Positions 1-5,562 of a stretch of 6,276 nucleotides of DNA are shown in pieces. The position numbers were made by a program, and so were the translations under genes. This DNA is from Elusimicrobia bacterium RIFOXYB2_FULL_49_7. GTDB taxonomy: Bacteria; Fibrobacterota; OXYB2-FULL-49-7. Below the pieces are notes generated by a model. It saw nothing but the letters and a program-made list of their open reading frames with translations, ran no database searches and had not been told where the DNA came from. Within the stretch, counting starts at the first letter, position 1. Each line of letters starts with the position of its first letter. Location of the stretch: NCBI GenBank assembly GCA_001800515.1, contig MGVN01000163.1, positions 1 through 6,276 of the forward strand, written 5' to 3'.

Positions 1-55
1 AAGGCAAGAAAAAAATGCCGATTACTGCAAAATATTGATAATGTCGTAGCTTGTT
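1..55. other. AT-rich non-coding left edge, downstream of the Coa1-like gene
   Basis: This short stretch lies after the stop codon of the Coa1-like gene at 56. It holds no open frame worth calling. A 4-bp inverted pair, GGCA/TGCC, flanks an A-run at about 3-19. The stem is too short, and on the minus strand the T-run sits in the loop, so I do not call a terminator. The neighbouring gene on this side is outside the window. Confidence 0.5.
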
Positions 56-475
56 CTAAAAAAGTATTCTACCACTTTTTATATCATCAATTAATGGAGA
101 TTCGGCAGATTTTAGTATAGAGATCACTTCTCCATTATTTAAAGTAAGATTACATGCTTTAACTTCCCACTTAGTGTTTATCATTTCCATATAGATATGT
201 ACTCTTACTTTCTGACTTTTCCCAGAAACTATTAGGTGACTTTCACAATAACCTTTATCTCCTACGTAACGTGTATAATGCTTTCCCATAATCGCCAATC
301 TAACACTTTCTAATTCACCAATATATCCTTTTATTGTAGTGTTTTTTCTAATAAAACGGGTTGCAGTCAAATATGTATCACTTTTCATTTCGTTAAAATA
401 TGTGAAAGGAAAAATAATAATAAATACTAAAAAAATGGAGATACTTAAAATGATCCATCCTTTTATACTAAGCAT
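56..475 (-). CDS. Small membrane-anchored Coa1-like protein (hypothetical)
   Basis: This gene encodes 139 aa. Residues about 5-27 form one strongly hydrophobic helix (GWIILSISIFLVFIIIFPF) after a short, weakly basic start, so it is probably an N-terminal anchor or uncleaved signal with the rest outside the cytoplasm. The soluble part has the pattern seen in bacterial Coa1-like proteins: an IKGYIGELESVRL segment, then a Gly-containing turn (VGDKGYCESHLIVSG), then paired beta strands ending in KWEVKACNLTLNNGE. Coa1 is a cytochrome c oxidase assembly factor in mitochondria; the bacterial relatives have no proven role, so no function is assigned. The start is supported by AAGGAAG six bases before the ATG. 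The gene is much richer in A and T than everything to its right and is separated from the DUF72 remnant by 153 nt, suggesting separate origin and separate transcription. The gene itself is secure; the family call rests on pattern recall only. Confidence 0.75.
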   Translation of the reverse strand: MLSIKGWIILSISIFLVFIIIFPFTYFNEMKSDTYLTATRFIRKNTTIKGYIGELESVRLAIMGKHYTRYVGDKGYCESHLIVSGKSQKVRVHIYMEMINTKWEVKACNLTLNNGEVISILKSAESPLIDDIKSGRILF

Positions 476-522
476 ACTGTTCTTCCTTTCTTAAAGGCCA
501 TAATGCTAGGACTCAGGGGACG

Positions 523-545
523 TAGTTAAATTGTCAACTTAACTA
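523..545. repeat. 23-nt near-palindrome
   Basis: The left arm TAGTTAAATTG and the right arm CAACTTAACTA are each 11 nt and surround a single central T at 534. They are reverse complements with one mismatch. A dyad with almost no spacer is more like a protein-binding operator or a recombinase/transposase-end sequence than an RNA hairpin, which would need a loop of at least three bases. It lies about 48 nt upstream of the Coa1-like start codon, where an operator would be plausible. Confidence 0.6.
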
Positions 546-599
546 GCCTCGGCTTTTGTTTCTTTCGACTAAATGTATCAATTGTCGTATAAATAAACG

Positions 600-612
600 A
601 TAATGGCATTAT
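600..612. repeat. 13-nt perfect palindrome ATAATG-G-CATTAT
   Basis: Two exact 6-nt arms surround one central base. It lies 17 nt past the natural stop of the DUF72 remnant on the minus strand. It is AT-rich, has a one-base centre and is not followed by a clean T-run, so it is a poor intrinsic terminator. Its right half doubles as part of the 9-nt inverted repeat ending at 614. Confidence 0.45.
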
Positions 613-628
613 GGTAATGGTCAGACTT

Positions 629-1359
629 CTATAGCAATCTCGAACTGGAGGATTTTAGGCCTAGCATGTCTCTTAGGGTTATGGCGTTTTTGGCGGCTTG
701 GCCGGCGTGGCAGTTGTTGAAGAAGATGAAGGTTTTATTTGCGCGGGTGGACATGTGTTTTATTTCGGGGAGGTAGGGTTCCAGTTCTTTGTTGGAATAT
801 AGATAATTATAGCGTTCCTCGGCGGGGGCGTTGAACCAGTGTTTGTTTTGAGGAATTCGAAGGTTTCGGGGGTGGCCCAGTCTCGGCTGCGGAACTCTAT
901 GACGACGGGGGTGGAGTTAAAAGCCTCTTTGCATTCTAGAATGTAGTCTTTGTTGCGCTGGGTGGATTTGAAGAAGACAGGGAACTGGAGGAGTATGGCG
1001 CCGAGCTTGTTCTTCTCGACAAGGGGCTGGAGCGAATAGAGAAAGCGGCTGATATTTTCTTTTACCTGGGTATGGTCAGGCTTTTCCGCTTCGCTCATCC
1101 TGGGGTCAAAGGGGTCGTGGGTGATGCCTTTATAGCCTTTGACTACGAACTCGAAGCCCGGCTTTGTTTTCTGTTCCATGCCTTCGAATGATTGGGCTGA
1201 AATGAGGGTGTAGTAGGTGGAGTTGATCTCAACGCAGTCGAAGCCGAGTTCGTCTTCATAGTAGCCGAGAGCGTCTTTGAGCGCCAGCTTCTGCGGATAG
1301 ACCGTGCCCTTCCAGTCTTTGAAGGAAAATCCAGAGGTGCCGATCTTTATCATAGTCAC
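629..1359 (-). pseudogene. Broken DUF72 (YecE-like) gene: internal deletion with frameshift
   Basis: Residues 1-171 are a clear DUF72/YecE family TIM-barrel-like protein: GTSGFSFKDW at 8-16, VEINSTYY at 43-50, FEFVVKGYKGITH at 69-81, GAILLQFPVFF at 120-130 and VVIEFRSRDW at 152-161. After FEFLK (165-171 region, DNA about 841-852) the frame becomes meaningless and stops at 760. In another frame, starting at the same place, the sequence reads NKHWFNAPAEERYNYLYS, continues through NKTFIFFNNCHAGQA and ends at TAG 629-631. That is the normal C-terminal part of the family. Intact members have roughly 35-40 more residues (a VDEP and RFHGR region) between these parts, so a block whose length is not a multiple of three has been lost. 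The start is either GTG 1359-1357, overlapping the upstream stop as GTGA, or ATG at 1353. The function of DUF72 proteins is not established. A sequencing or assembly error is possible, but a missing block is harder to explain that way than a one-base slip. Confidence 0.85.
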
Positions 1360-1871
1360 TTTTTGACGAGGCAGCGGACGATCTCGCCTATGTACATGCG
1401 GTGATAGTCTTTGGCAGGATAGTTTTTCTCTATATCAGGGGCAAGGAAGTGCTGTGGCTGCAGATCTTGGAAATAGATCTTTTTGCACTCAAGGACAAGC
1501 CGCGCTTCATTGAAATAAACGGCCCCGCTCGGGGATGCCGCAGGCGTGATGCCCGTGGCCTCTGCTTTATTGATGGTTTTTCCTGATTTGGAGCCGCAGA
1601 ACCTGAGCATATCCCTGTATTTCTCGCTGAAGAACGACAGGGAGAAGTGGTCCGCTTTCTCCATGAAGCCGTAGGTGTGGCGGCCCGGGCGTATGACGCA
1701 GAAACAGACGTTCTTGTTCCACAGGACGCCGAGCCCGCCCCAGCTTGCAGTCATCATGTTGAAGGATTTGATATCCCCCGCGGTAATAAGCATCCACTCT
1801 TCGCCGATAAGGGTGAAGGGGTTCTCTTTGAGGCTGCTCACAGGGATCTCTGAAAATAATGTCTCAGTCAT
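1356..1871 (-). CDS. Flavin reductase-domain (FMN-binding) protein
   Basis: This gene encodes 171 aa that match the flavin reductase-like split-barrel family, which binds FMN and in characterised members reduces flavin with NAD(P)H. Recognisable segments are FNMMTASWGGLGVLWNK (37-53), the phosphate-side RPGRHTYGFM (61-70), FSLSFF (76-81), CGSKSGKTINK (92-102) and a C-terminal DYHRMYIGEI (155-164). The C-terminal pattern, with ECKKIYFQDLQPQHF and the DYHRMYIGEI end, is typical of the small single-domain members found widely in anaerobes, whose substrates are unknown. No signal peptide or membrane segment is present, so it is cytoplasmic. GGGGG seven bases before the ATG supports the start. It begins 18 nt after the YbaB-like gene, and its TGA overlaps the GTG start of the DUF72 gene, implying translational coupling. 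Whether it serves as a free flavin reductase or as an FMN-dependent oxidoreductase cannot be told. Confidence 0.88.
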   Translation of the reverse strand: MTETLFSEIPVSSLKENPFTLIGEEWMLITAGDIKSFNMMTASWGGLGVLWNKNVCFCVIRPGRHTYGFMEKADHFSLSFFSEKYRDMLRFCGSKSGKTINKAEATGITPAASPSGAVYFNEARLVLECKKIYFQDLQPQHFLAPDIEKNYPAKDYHRMYIGEIVRCLVKK

Positions 1872-1889
1872 ATGGTTGCCCCCTTGCTA

Positions 1890-2189
1890 TTACATCAATC
1901 CGGGTATATTCATGCCGCCGGTGATCTTCTTGGCTTCCTCCATCATGATCTCATGGGATTTTTTGCTCGCCTGCTGAAGGGCTGCGAGGATGTCCTTCTC
2001 AGTTCTTTCAACGTCCTGCTTGAGGATCTCCTGCGGGAGCTTTATCTCGAGGATCTCCGCTTTCGCGTTGATCTTTATCTTTACGCCTTTTGTTTCGACG
2101 TCGATAATCCTGTTCTTCAGATCCTTCTCCATCTGCGAGAGTTTGCTTTTCATTGCCGCCGCTTCTTTGATCATCTTGAACATGTCCAT
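1890..2189 (-). CDS. YbaB/EbfC family nucleoid-associated protein (divergent)
   Basis: This gene encodes 99 aa, close to the usual 100-110 of the family. YbaB/EbfC proteins are small dimers that bind DNA and help organise the nucleoid. The N-terminal helix MFKMIKEAAAMKSKLSQMEKDL corresponds to the family's MKQAQxMQxKM helix. A beta segment, GVKIKINAKAEILEIKLP, follows, then a long helix, and the characteristic end KKITGGMNIPGLM. The central Gly-rich turn normally preceding the beta strands is reduced here to VETKGVKIKI, making this a divergent member. AGGAG seven bases before the ATG fixes the start. The gene lies 43 nt after the AI-2E transporter and 18 nt before the flavin reductase gene. 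The classical housekeeping copy usually sits beside dnaX and recR; neither is in this window, so this may be a second copy or a relocated one. Confidence 0.8.
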   Translation of the reverse strand: MDMFKMIKEAAAMKSKLSQMEKDLKNRIIDVETKGVKIKINAKAEILEIKLPQEILKQDVERTEKDILAALQQASKKSHEIMMEEAKKITGGMNIPGLM

Positions 2190-2232
2190 TGATTGCTCCT
2201 TGATATGAGACTGTCTATTATGTCCTGTACCT

Positions 2233-3279
2233 TCAGTTTCTGGCCTGTTCGTAACGCTTGCGCATCATTACATTGAGCGTTACCTTTATCATTGCAGCCA
2301 CGGGCACGGCCACGAGCATGCCGATAACCCCGTAAAGCTCAGCGCCCGCAAATACCGCGAACATGATAATGACAGGGCTCAGCTCCATGCCCTGGCTCTG
2401 GATTATAGGCTGAATAAAGTTGTTCTCCAGGAACTGGACTATTACGATGACGATAAGCACCTTCGGGACAATGGAAAAGTTCTGGTATTGGATAATACCG
2501 ACTATGATGGCTGCAGCGCCTCCCATTACGGGCCCCAGATAGGGAATGATGTTCGTGACCGCGACAATAATGCCTATAAGGAACGCGTAATTGACGTCAA
2601 TGACAATGAGCCCTATGGTAGTAAGGATCGCTACCGCTACCGCCTCAATGATGAGTCCCCTGATATACTTCCCGAGCACTTCATCGATCTCCCAGAAGAG
2701 GCTGAGGCTGGTCTCTATATACCTGCTGGGAATAGTGTTCACGATAGCATTGACCGCGCTCTTTCCGCTGAGCACGAAGAAGAACGTTACTACGGGGATA
2801 AGGAAAATGACTGAGAAGATCGAGAAAATGCCCATCAGATAGCCGGGAAGGCTCTTGACGCCGGTGAAAAGAAATTCGCGGAGTTTGACCACGCTTCTTT
2901 CAAAAAGATCATATTTTTCAATGATCGGATATTTTGTTTCAAAGGTGTTCTGCATCTGCGAGAGGAACTCTTTCCCTTTCTGTACGTAGCCCGGGAAATT
3001 CTCCTGCAGGGAGCGCACTTCTTCGGTGATCCGCGGCGCAAGGAGCATCGCCAGCGTCCCCAGCACTATGATAAAAAAGAGGTAGAGAATGGCAACGGCA
3101 AAAGCCCTTCTCCAGCGGGTGACGGTCTGAATCCAGTTCACGACGGGAGAAAGCAGATAGGCGAGGATCGCAGAAATGATGAAAGGCAGCAGGATGCTTC
3201 TGACAAGAAAGAAGAACCATGCCACTACGCTTATGAGGACTATCGCAAGCATTGTTTTCGTTGTCTGTGTTTGTGCCAT
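2233..3279 (-). CDS. AI-2E family transporter (PerM/YdiK-like membrane permease)
   Basis: This gene encodes 348 aa, the usual length for the family. Hydrophobic segments lie near 9-27, 29-48, 61-82, 148-171, 208-226, 230-260, 272-289 and 303-336, with a soluble stretch at about 85-145 in the position typical of these proteins. Family hallmarks are NIIPYLGPVMGG (243-254) and the C-terminal FLENNFIQPIIQS (283-295), LSPVIIMFAVFAGAELYGVIG and AVPVAAMIKV. Members have been linked to autoinducer-2 export, Na+/H+ antiport or general solute efflux, so the substrate cannot be assigned; the name AI-2E should not be read as proof of quorum sensing. No luxS is seen here. The ATG lies 13 nt after the cyclic-nucleotide-binding gene stop. 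The Shine-Dalgarno is weak (GGGAT close to the start, GTAGGA about 17 nt upstream), so translation may depend on coupling with the upstream gene. Confidence 0.93.
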   Translation of the reverse strand: MAQTQTTKTMLAIVLISVVAWFFFLVRSILLPFIISAILAYLLSPVVNWIQTVTRWRRAFAVAILYLFFIIVLGTLAMLLAPRITEEVRSLQENFPGYVQKGKEFLSQMQNTFETKYPIIEKYDLFERSVVKLREFLFTGVKSLPGYLMGIFSIFSVIFLIPVVTFFFVLSGKSAVNAIVNTIPSRYIETSLSLFWEIDEVLGKYIRGLIIEAVAVAILTTIGLIVIDVNYAFLIGIIVAVTNIIPYLGPVMGGAAAIIVGIIQYQNFSIVPKVLIVIVIVQFLENNFIQPIIQSQGMELSPVIIMFAVFAGAELYGVIGMLVAVPVAAMIKVTLNVMMRKRYEQARN

Positions 3280-3292
3280 AGAGGTATCCCGG

Positions 3293-3766
3293 TTATCCTA
3301 CGTATTTTTCGTCCATGAGGCGGAGCCGTTCGCACGATTTCGTCGCAAGGTTCCTGAGTATCTTTACTCCGGCTTTCGGGTCCTCGTCGAGGAACCCGTC
3401 GAATTTCACTTTGTAGATGAGGAAAAGTTCGCACTCCTGTGCCGCCTTGATGGTAACGGAACGGGTAGCCTCTTCCAGAAGCGCCATCTCACCGAAATAG
3501 TCGCCGATGCGCATGTGGAATATATCCTTGCCGGCCTTCATCCCCATGACTTCGCCGGATTTTATGATGTAGAGTATTTTCCCCACTGAACCTTCCTCGA
3601 AAATGGTCTCACCCGCGGCATAGTGCTTGAGATTGGAAATGTTGATAAGCTCTGCGAGCACCTTTTCGGGCAGGTCGCTGAAAAGCGACACTCTCCGCAG
3701 GAACTTGATGTCCCACAGAAGAGACTTGTCGATAAAAATAGAACGAAGTATGGATTGCAGCATCAT
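3293..3766 (-). CDS. Stand-alone cyclic nucleotide-binding domain protein
   Basis: This gene encodes 157 aa consisting almost wholly of one cyclic nucleotide-binding (CAP/CRP-type) domain. LFSDLPEKVLAEL (28-40) is the entry helix, YAAGETIFEEGSVGKILYIIKSGEV (49-73) the beta roll, and GDYFGEMALLEEATRSVTIKAAQE (88-111) the phosphate-binding cassette, with Glu93 and Arg102 conserved as in cAMP/cGMP binders. A C-terminal helix follows (KILRNLATKSCERLRLMDEKY), and no helix-turn-helix or other output domain is present, so it is not a CRP/FNR transcription factor. It presumably acts by contact with a partner; the adjacent AI-2E transporter 13 nt downstream is an obvious candidate, but this is inference. 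Two successive ATGs occur; AGGAG eight bases before the first favours 3766. The start lies 26 nt after nadE. Which nucleotide binds is not known. Confidence 0.92.
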   Translation of the reverse strand: MMLQSILRSIFIDKSLLWDIKFLRRVSLFSDLPEKVLAELINISNLKHYAAGETIFEEGSVGKILYIIKSGEVMGMKAGKDIFHMRIGDYFGEMALLEEATRSVTIKAAQECELFLIYKVKFDGFLDEDPKAGVKILRNLATKSCERLRLMDEKYVG

Positions 3767-3792
3767 AGCGTATTCTCCTAGTACTAACGACG

Positions 3793-5484
3793 TCAGCCTT
3801 TATATTTGTTCGTAATAGGCATGCGGCGGTCTTTTCCGAACGCAAGCGGCGTTATTTTTATCCCGGGCGGCGCCTGCCGCCGTTTGTATTCAGTGTGGTC
3901 CACCATGCGGATCACTTTCGCGATAAGCTCGGGCTGGAAACCTTCTGATACGATCTCGTCAAGGCTGCGATGTTCTTCAATATAAAGCTTCAATATCTGG
4001 TCAAGTATCTCGTAGGGCGGCAGGGAGTCCGTGTCTTTCTGGTTCGGCCTGAGTTCTGCGGTCGGCGCCTTGGAGATCGTGTTTTCCGGGATTGCAGGGG
4101 AAAGCGAGTTCCTGTAGCGGGAAAGCACATAGACCAGAATTTTGGGGACGTCCTTTATGACCGCGAACCCGCCAGCCATGTCGCCGTACAAAGTAGCATA
4201 TCCTGTGCTCATTTCCGATTTATTACCGGTGGTAAGCACGATCCAGTTAAATTTGTTTGACAGCGCCATCAGGATATTCCCCCTGATGCGCGACTGGAGA
4301 TTCTCTTCAGTGATATCCTCGGGTTTCCCTTCAAAGAGGGGAGCAAGGGTGGAGAGGTATGTTTTAAAAGCGCTCTCTATGGGAATGGTGAGGAGCCGGA
4401 TACCGAGCAGTTTCGCGAGTTCTTCTGCGTCATTCCGGGATTCTTCCGATGAAAAACGCGAAGGCATGAATACGCCGATGACATTTTCCCGTCCGAGCGC
4501 GTCTGCGGCAAGCACCGCCACCAGTGCCGAATCTATCCCGCCGCTCAAGCCGATGACCACTTTTTTAAAGCCGTTTTTTACGACATAATCGTGCAGGCCC
4601 GTCCTGAGCGCGCCGTACACCTCTTCTTCCGTGGTGAGGAGCTGTGTTTTGGCGGCCGCAAGCCGCGGTTTCCCGCCCTCAGGCAGTGCAGGGGCCGCGA
4701 TGATGGCGTTTTTTGACCTGCCCTTTTTTGGAAGAGGGATATCGGCAACAAGAAGCTGCTCCTTGAAAGCATCGGCGCCTGCGATCTGTTTCCCCGCGGC
4801 ACTGACTGCAAAGCTCTGGCCGTCAAAGACAAGCTCATCCTGCCCGCCCACAAGATTGGTATAACAGATCGAAACGTTGTGCGTTTTCGCCTGTTCCTTC
4901 ACTATCTTCTCGCGGGTTTTCAGTTTTCCGATGCAGAACGGGGACGCGTTGATATTGATGATGAGCGAAGCTCCCTGGCGCGCCAGGCGCATTGCGGGGC
5001 CGTCTTTAAACCATATGTCTTCGCAGATAGTGACGCCGAACACGATATTCCCGGCCGAGAAGCAGGGATACGCCTTGCCGCTCTGAAAATACCGTTTCTC
5101 GTCGAATACGCTGTAATTAGGCAGGAGGATCTTGTGATAGATCCCTTTGATCTTCCCCTCATTGATAACTGCCGCAGCATTGTAGAGAGAACCTTTTCGG
5201 GAATCGACGAAACCGACTACGGCCACCATGCCTTTCACCGAGGCGGCAAGCTCTTTGATCTTATGCAGGTTATCTTCGATAAACTTCGGTTTAAGGAGAA
5301 GGTCTTCGGGAGGGTATCCGCACAGCGCGAGTTCCGGGAAGGAAACAATGTCAACCCCGAGTTCTTTGGCTTCAAGTATACGTTCCAGTATCTTGTTGGA
5401 GTTGCCGACAAGGTCCCCGACCGTGCAGTTGATCTGCGCGAGCCCTACTCTGGCAGTAAATGAGGAGCGTTCCTTCTTGTTCAT
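3793..5484 (-). CDS. nadE: Glutamine-dependent NAD+ synthetase
   Basis: This gene encodes 563 aa, the normal length for the two-domain bacterial enzyme. It catalyses the last step of NAD+ synthesis, the ATP-dependent amidation of nicotinic acid adenine dinucleotide, in the cytoplasm. Residues about 11-265 form a nitrilase-type glutaminase with the catalytic triad Glu51 (SFPELALCGYPPEDLL), Lys118 (YHKILLPNYSVFDE) and Cys154 (GVTICEDIWF). It releases ammonia for the C-terminal synthetase domain at about 285-560. That domain has the ATP pyrophosphatase P-loop SGGIDS (314-319), ENLQSRIRGN (394-403), TGNKSE (419-424), YGDMAGG (433-439) and the substrate-binding region around KAPTAELRPNQKDTDSLPPYE (472-492). 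All key residues are present, so the gene looks intact. GGAG ten bases before the ATG supports the start. It appears to lead a unit with the cyclic-nucleotide-binding gene 26 nt downstream; the 78 nt upstream hold a possible promoter. Confidence 0.98.
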   Translation of the reverse strand: MNKKERSSFTARVGLAQINCTVGDLVGNSNKILERILEAKELGVDIVSFPELALCGYPPEDLLLKPKFIEDNLHKIKELAASVKGMVAVVGFVDSRKGSLYNAAAVINEGKIKGIYHKILLPNYSVFDEKRYFQSGKAYPCFSAGNIVFGVTICEDIWFKDGPAMRLARQGASLIININASPFCIGKLKTREKIVKEQAKTHNVSICYTNLVGGQDELVFDGQSFAVSAAGKQIAGADAFKEQLLVADIPLPKKGRSKNAIIAAPALPEGGKPRLAAAKTQLLTTEEEVYGALRTGLHDYVVKNGFKKVVIGLSGGIDSALVAVLAADALGRENVIGVFMPSRFSSEESRNDAEELAKLLGIRLLTIPIESAFKTYLSTLAPLFEGKPEDITEENLQSRIRGNILMALSNKFNWIVLTTGNKSEMSTGYATLYGDMAGGFAVIKDVPKILVYVLSRYRNSLSPAIPENTISKAPTAELRPNQKDTDSLPPYEILDQILKLYIEEHRSLDEIVSEGFQPELIAKVIRMVDHTEYKRRQAPPGIKITPLAFGKDRRMPITNKYKG

Positions 5485-5514
5485 ATAACGTGTGTTCTCC
5501 GTCTTGAAGAGTGA

Positions 5515-5548
5515 ATTATATACTACTATTTTTACAGTGGATTTTCAA
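5515..5548 (-). promoter_or_regulatory. Possible sigma-70-type promoter upstream of nadE
   Basis: On the minus strand a perfect TATAAT lies at 5520-5515, 30 nt upstream of the nadE start codon, in an AT-rich stretch of an otherwise GC-richer region. The best -35-like hexamer, TTGAAA at 5548-5543, is 22 nt away, which is longer than the normal 16-18. The hexamers at the correct spacing are poor. It is therefore a weak promoter candidate that may need an activator, or just an AT-rich intergenic sequence. No good terminator separates it from the gene to the right. Confidence 0.35.
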
Positions 5549-5562
5549 TGCGGAATGGAAAA

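Larger units (their letters stand above)
498..614. repeat. 9-nt inverted repeat bounding a 117-bp segment, possible mini mobile element relic
   Basis: CCATAATGC at 498-506 is matched by its exact reverse complement GCATTATGG at 606-614. The segment between them is non-coding and contains the 23-nt near-palindrome. This layout, with short terminal inverted repeats and a small non-coding interior beside a damaged gene and a compositional break, is what a MITE-like or REP-like element would look like. No direct target duplication is evident next to the repeats, and 9-nt matches can arise by chance in AT-rich DNA, so the element interpretation is weak. Confidence 0.3.
476..628. other. AT-rich intergenic region with nested inverted repeats
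   Basis: This 153-nt stretch lies between the Coa1-like gene and the broken DUF72 gene and has no coding potential that I can see. It contains a 23-nt near-palindrome (523-545), a 13-nt palindrome (600-612) and a 9-nt inverted repeat 117 bp end to end (498-614). It must also carry whatever promoter drives the Coa1-like gene. A consensus TTGACA lies on the minus strand at 532-537, inside the palindrome, but no -10 hexamer sits at the right distance. Confidence 0.6.

Noticed and set aside
532..537. Consensus -35 hexamer TTGACA on the minus strand as a promoter for the Coa1-like gene
   Set aside because: No -10-like hexamer occurs 16-18 nt downstream; the sequence there is GC-rich (CCCCTGAGTCC).
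545..565. AGCCTCGGCT followed by TTTTG on the plus strand as a terminator
   Set aside because: The stem can only be three base pairs with a four-base loop, and there is no plus-strand gene upstream for it to end.
2233..3279. Reading the AI-2E transporter as evidence of AI-2 quorum sensing
   Set aside because: The family name covers permeases of varied function, and no luxS, lsr or other AI-2 gene is present in the window.
3176..3589. A 137-aa open frame on the plus strand
   Set aside because: It spans the antisense of two well-recognised genes, the AI-2E permease and the CNB protein, and their junction, and shows no recognisable domain.
4879..5463. A 194-aa open frame on the plus strand
   Set aside because: It lies entirely opposite nadE, whose catalytic residues are all intact; the translation has low-complexity, family-less sequence. 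It is an antisense shadow.
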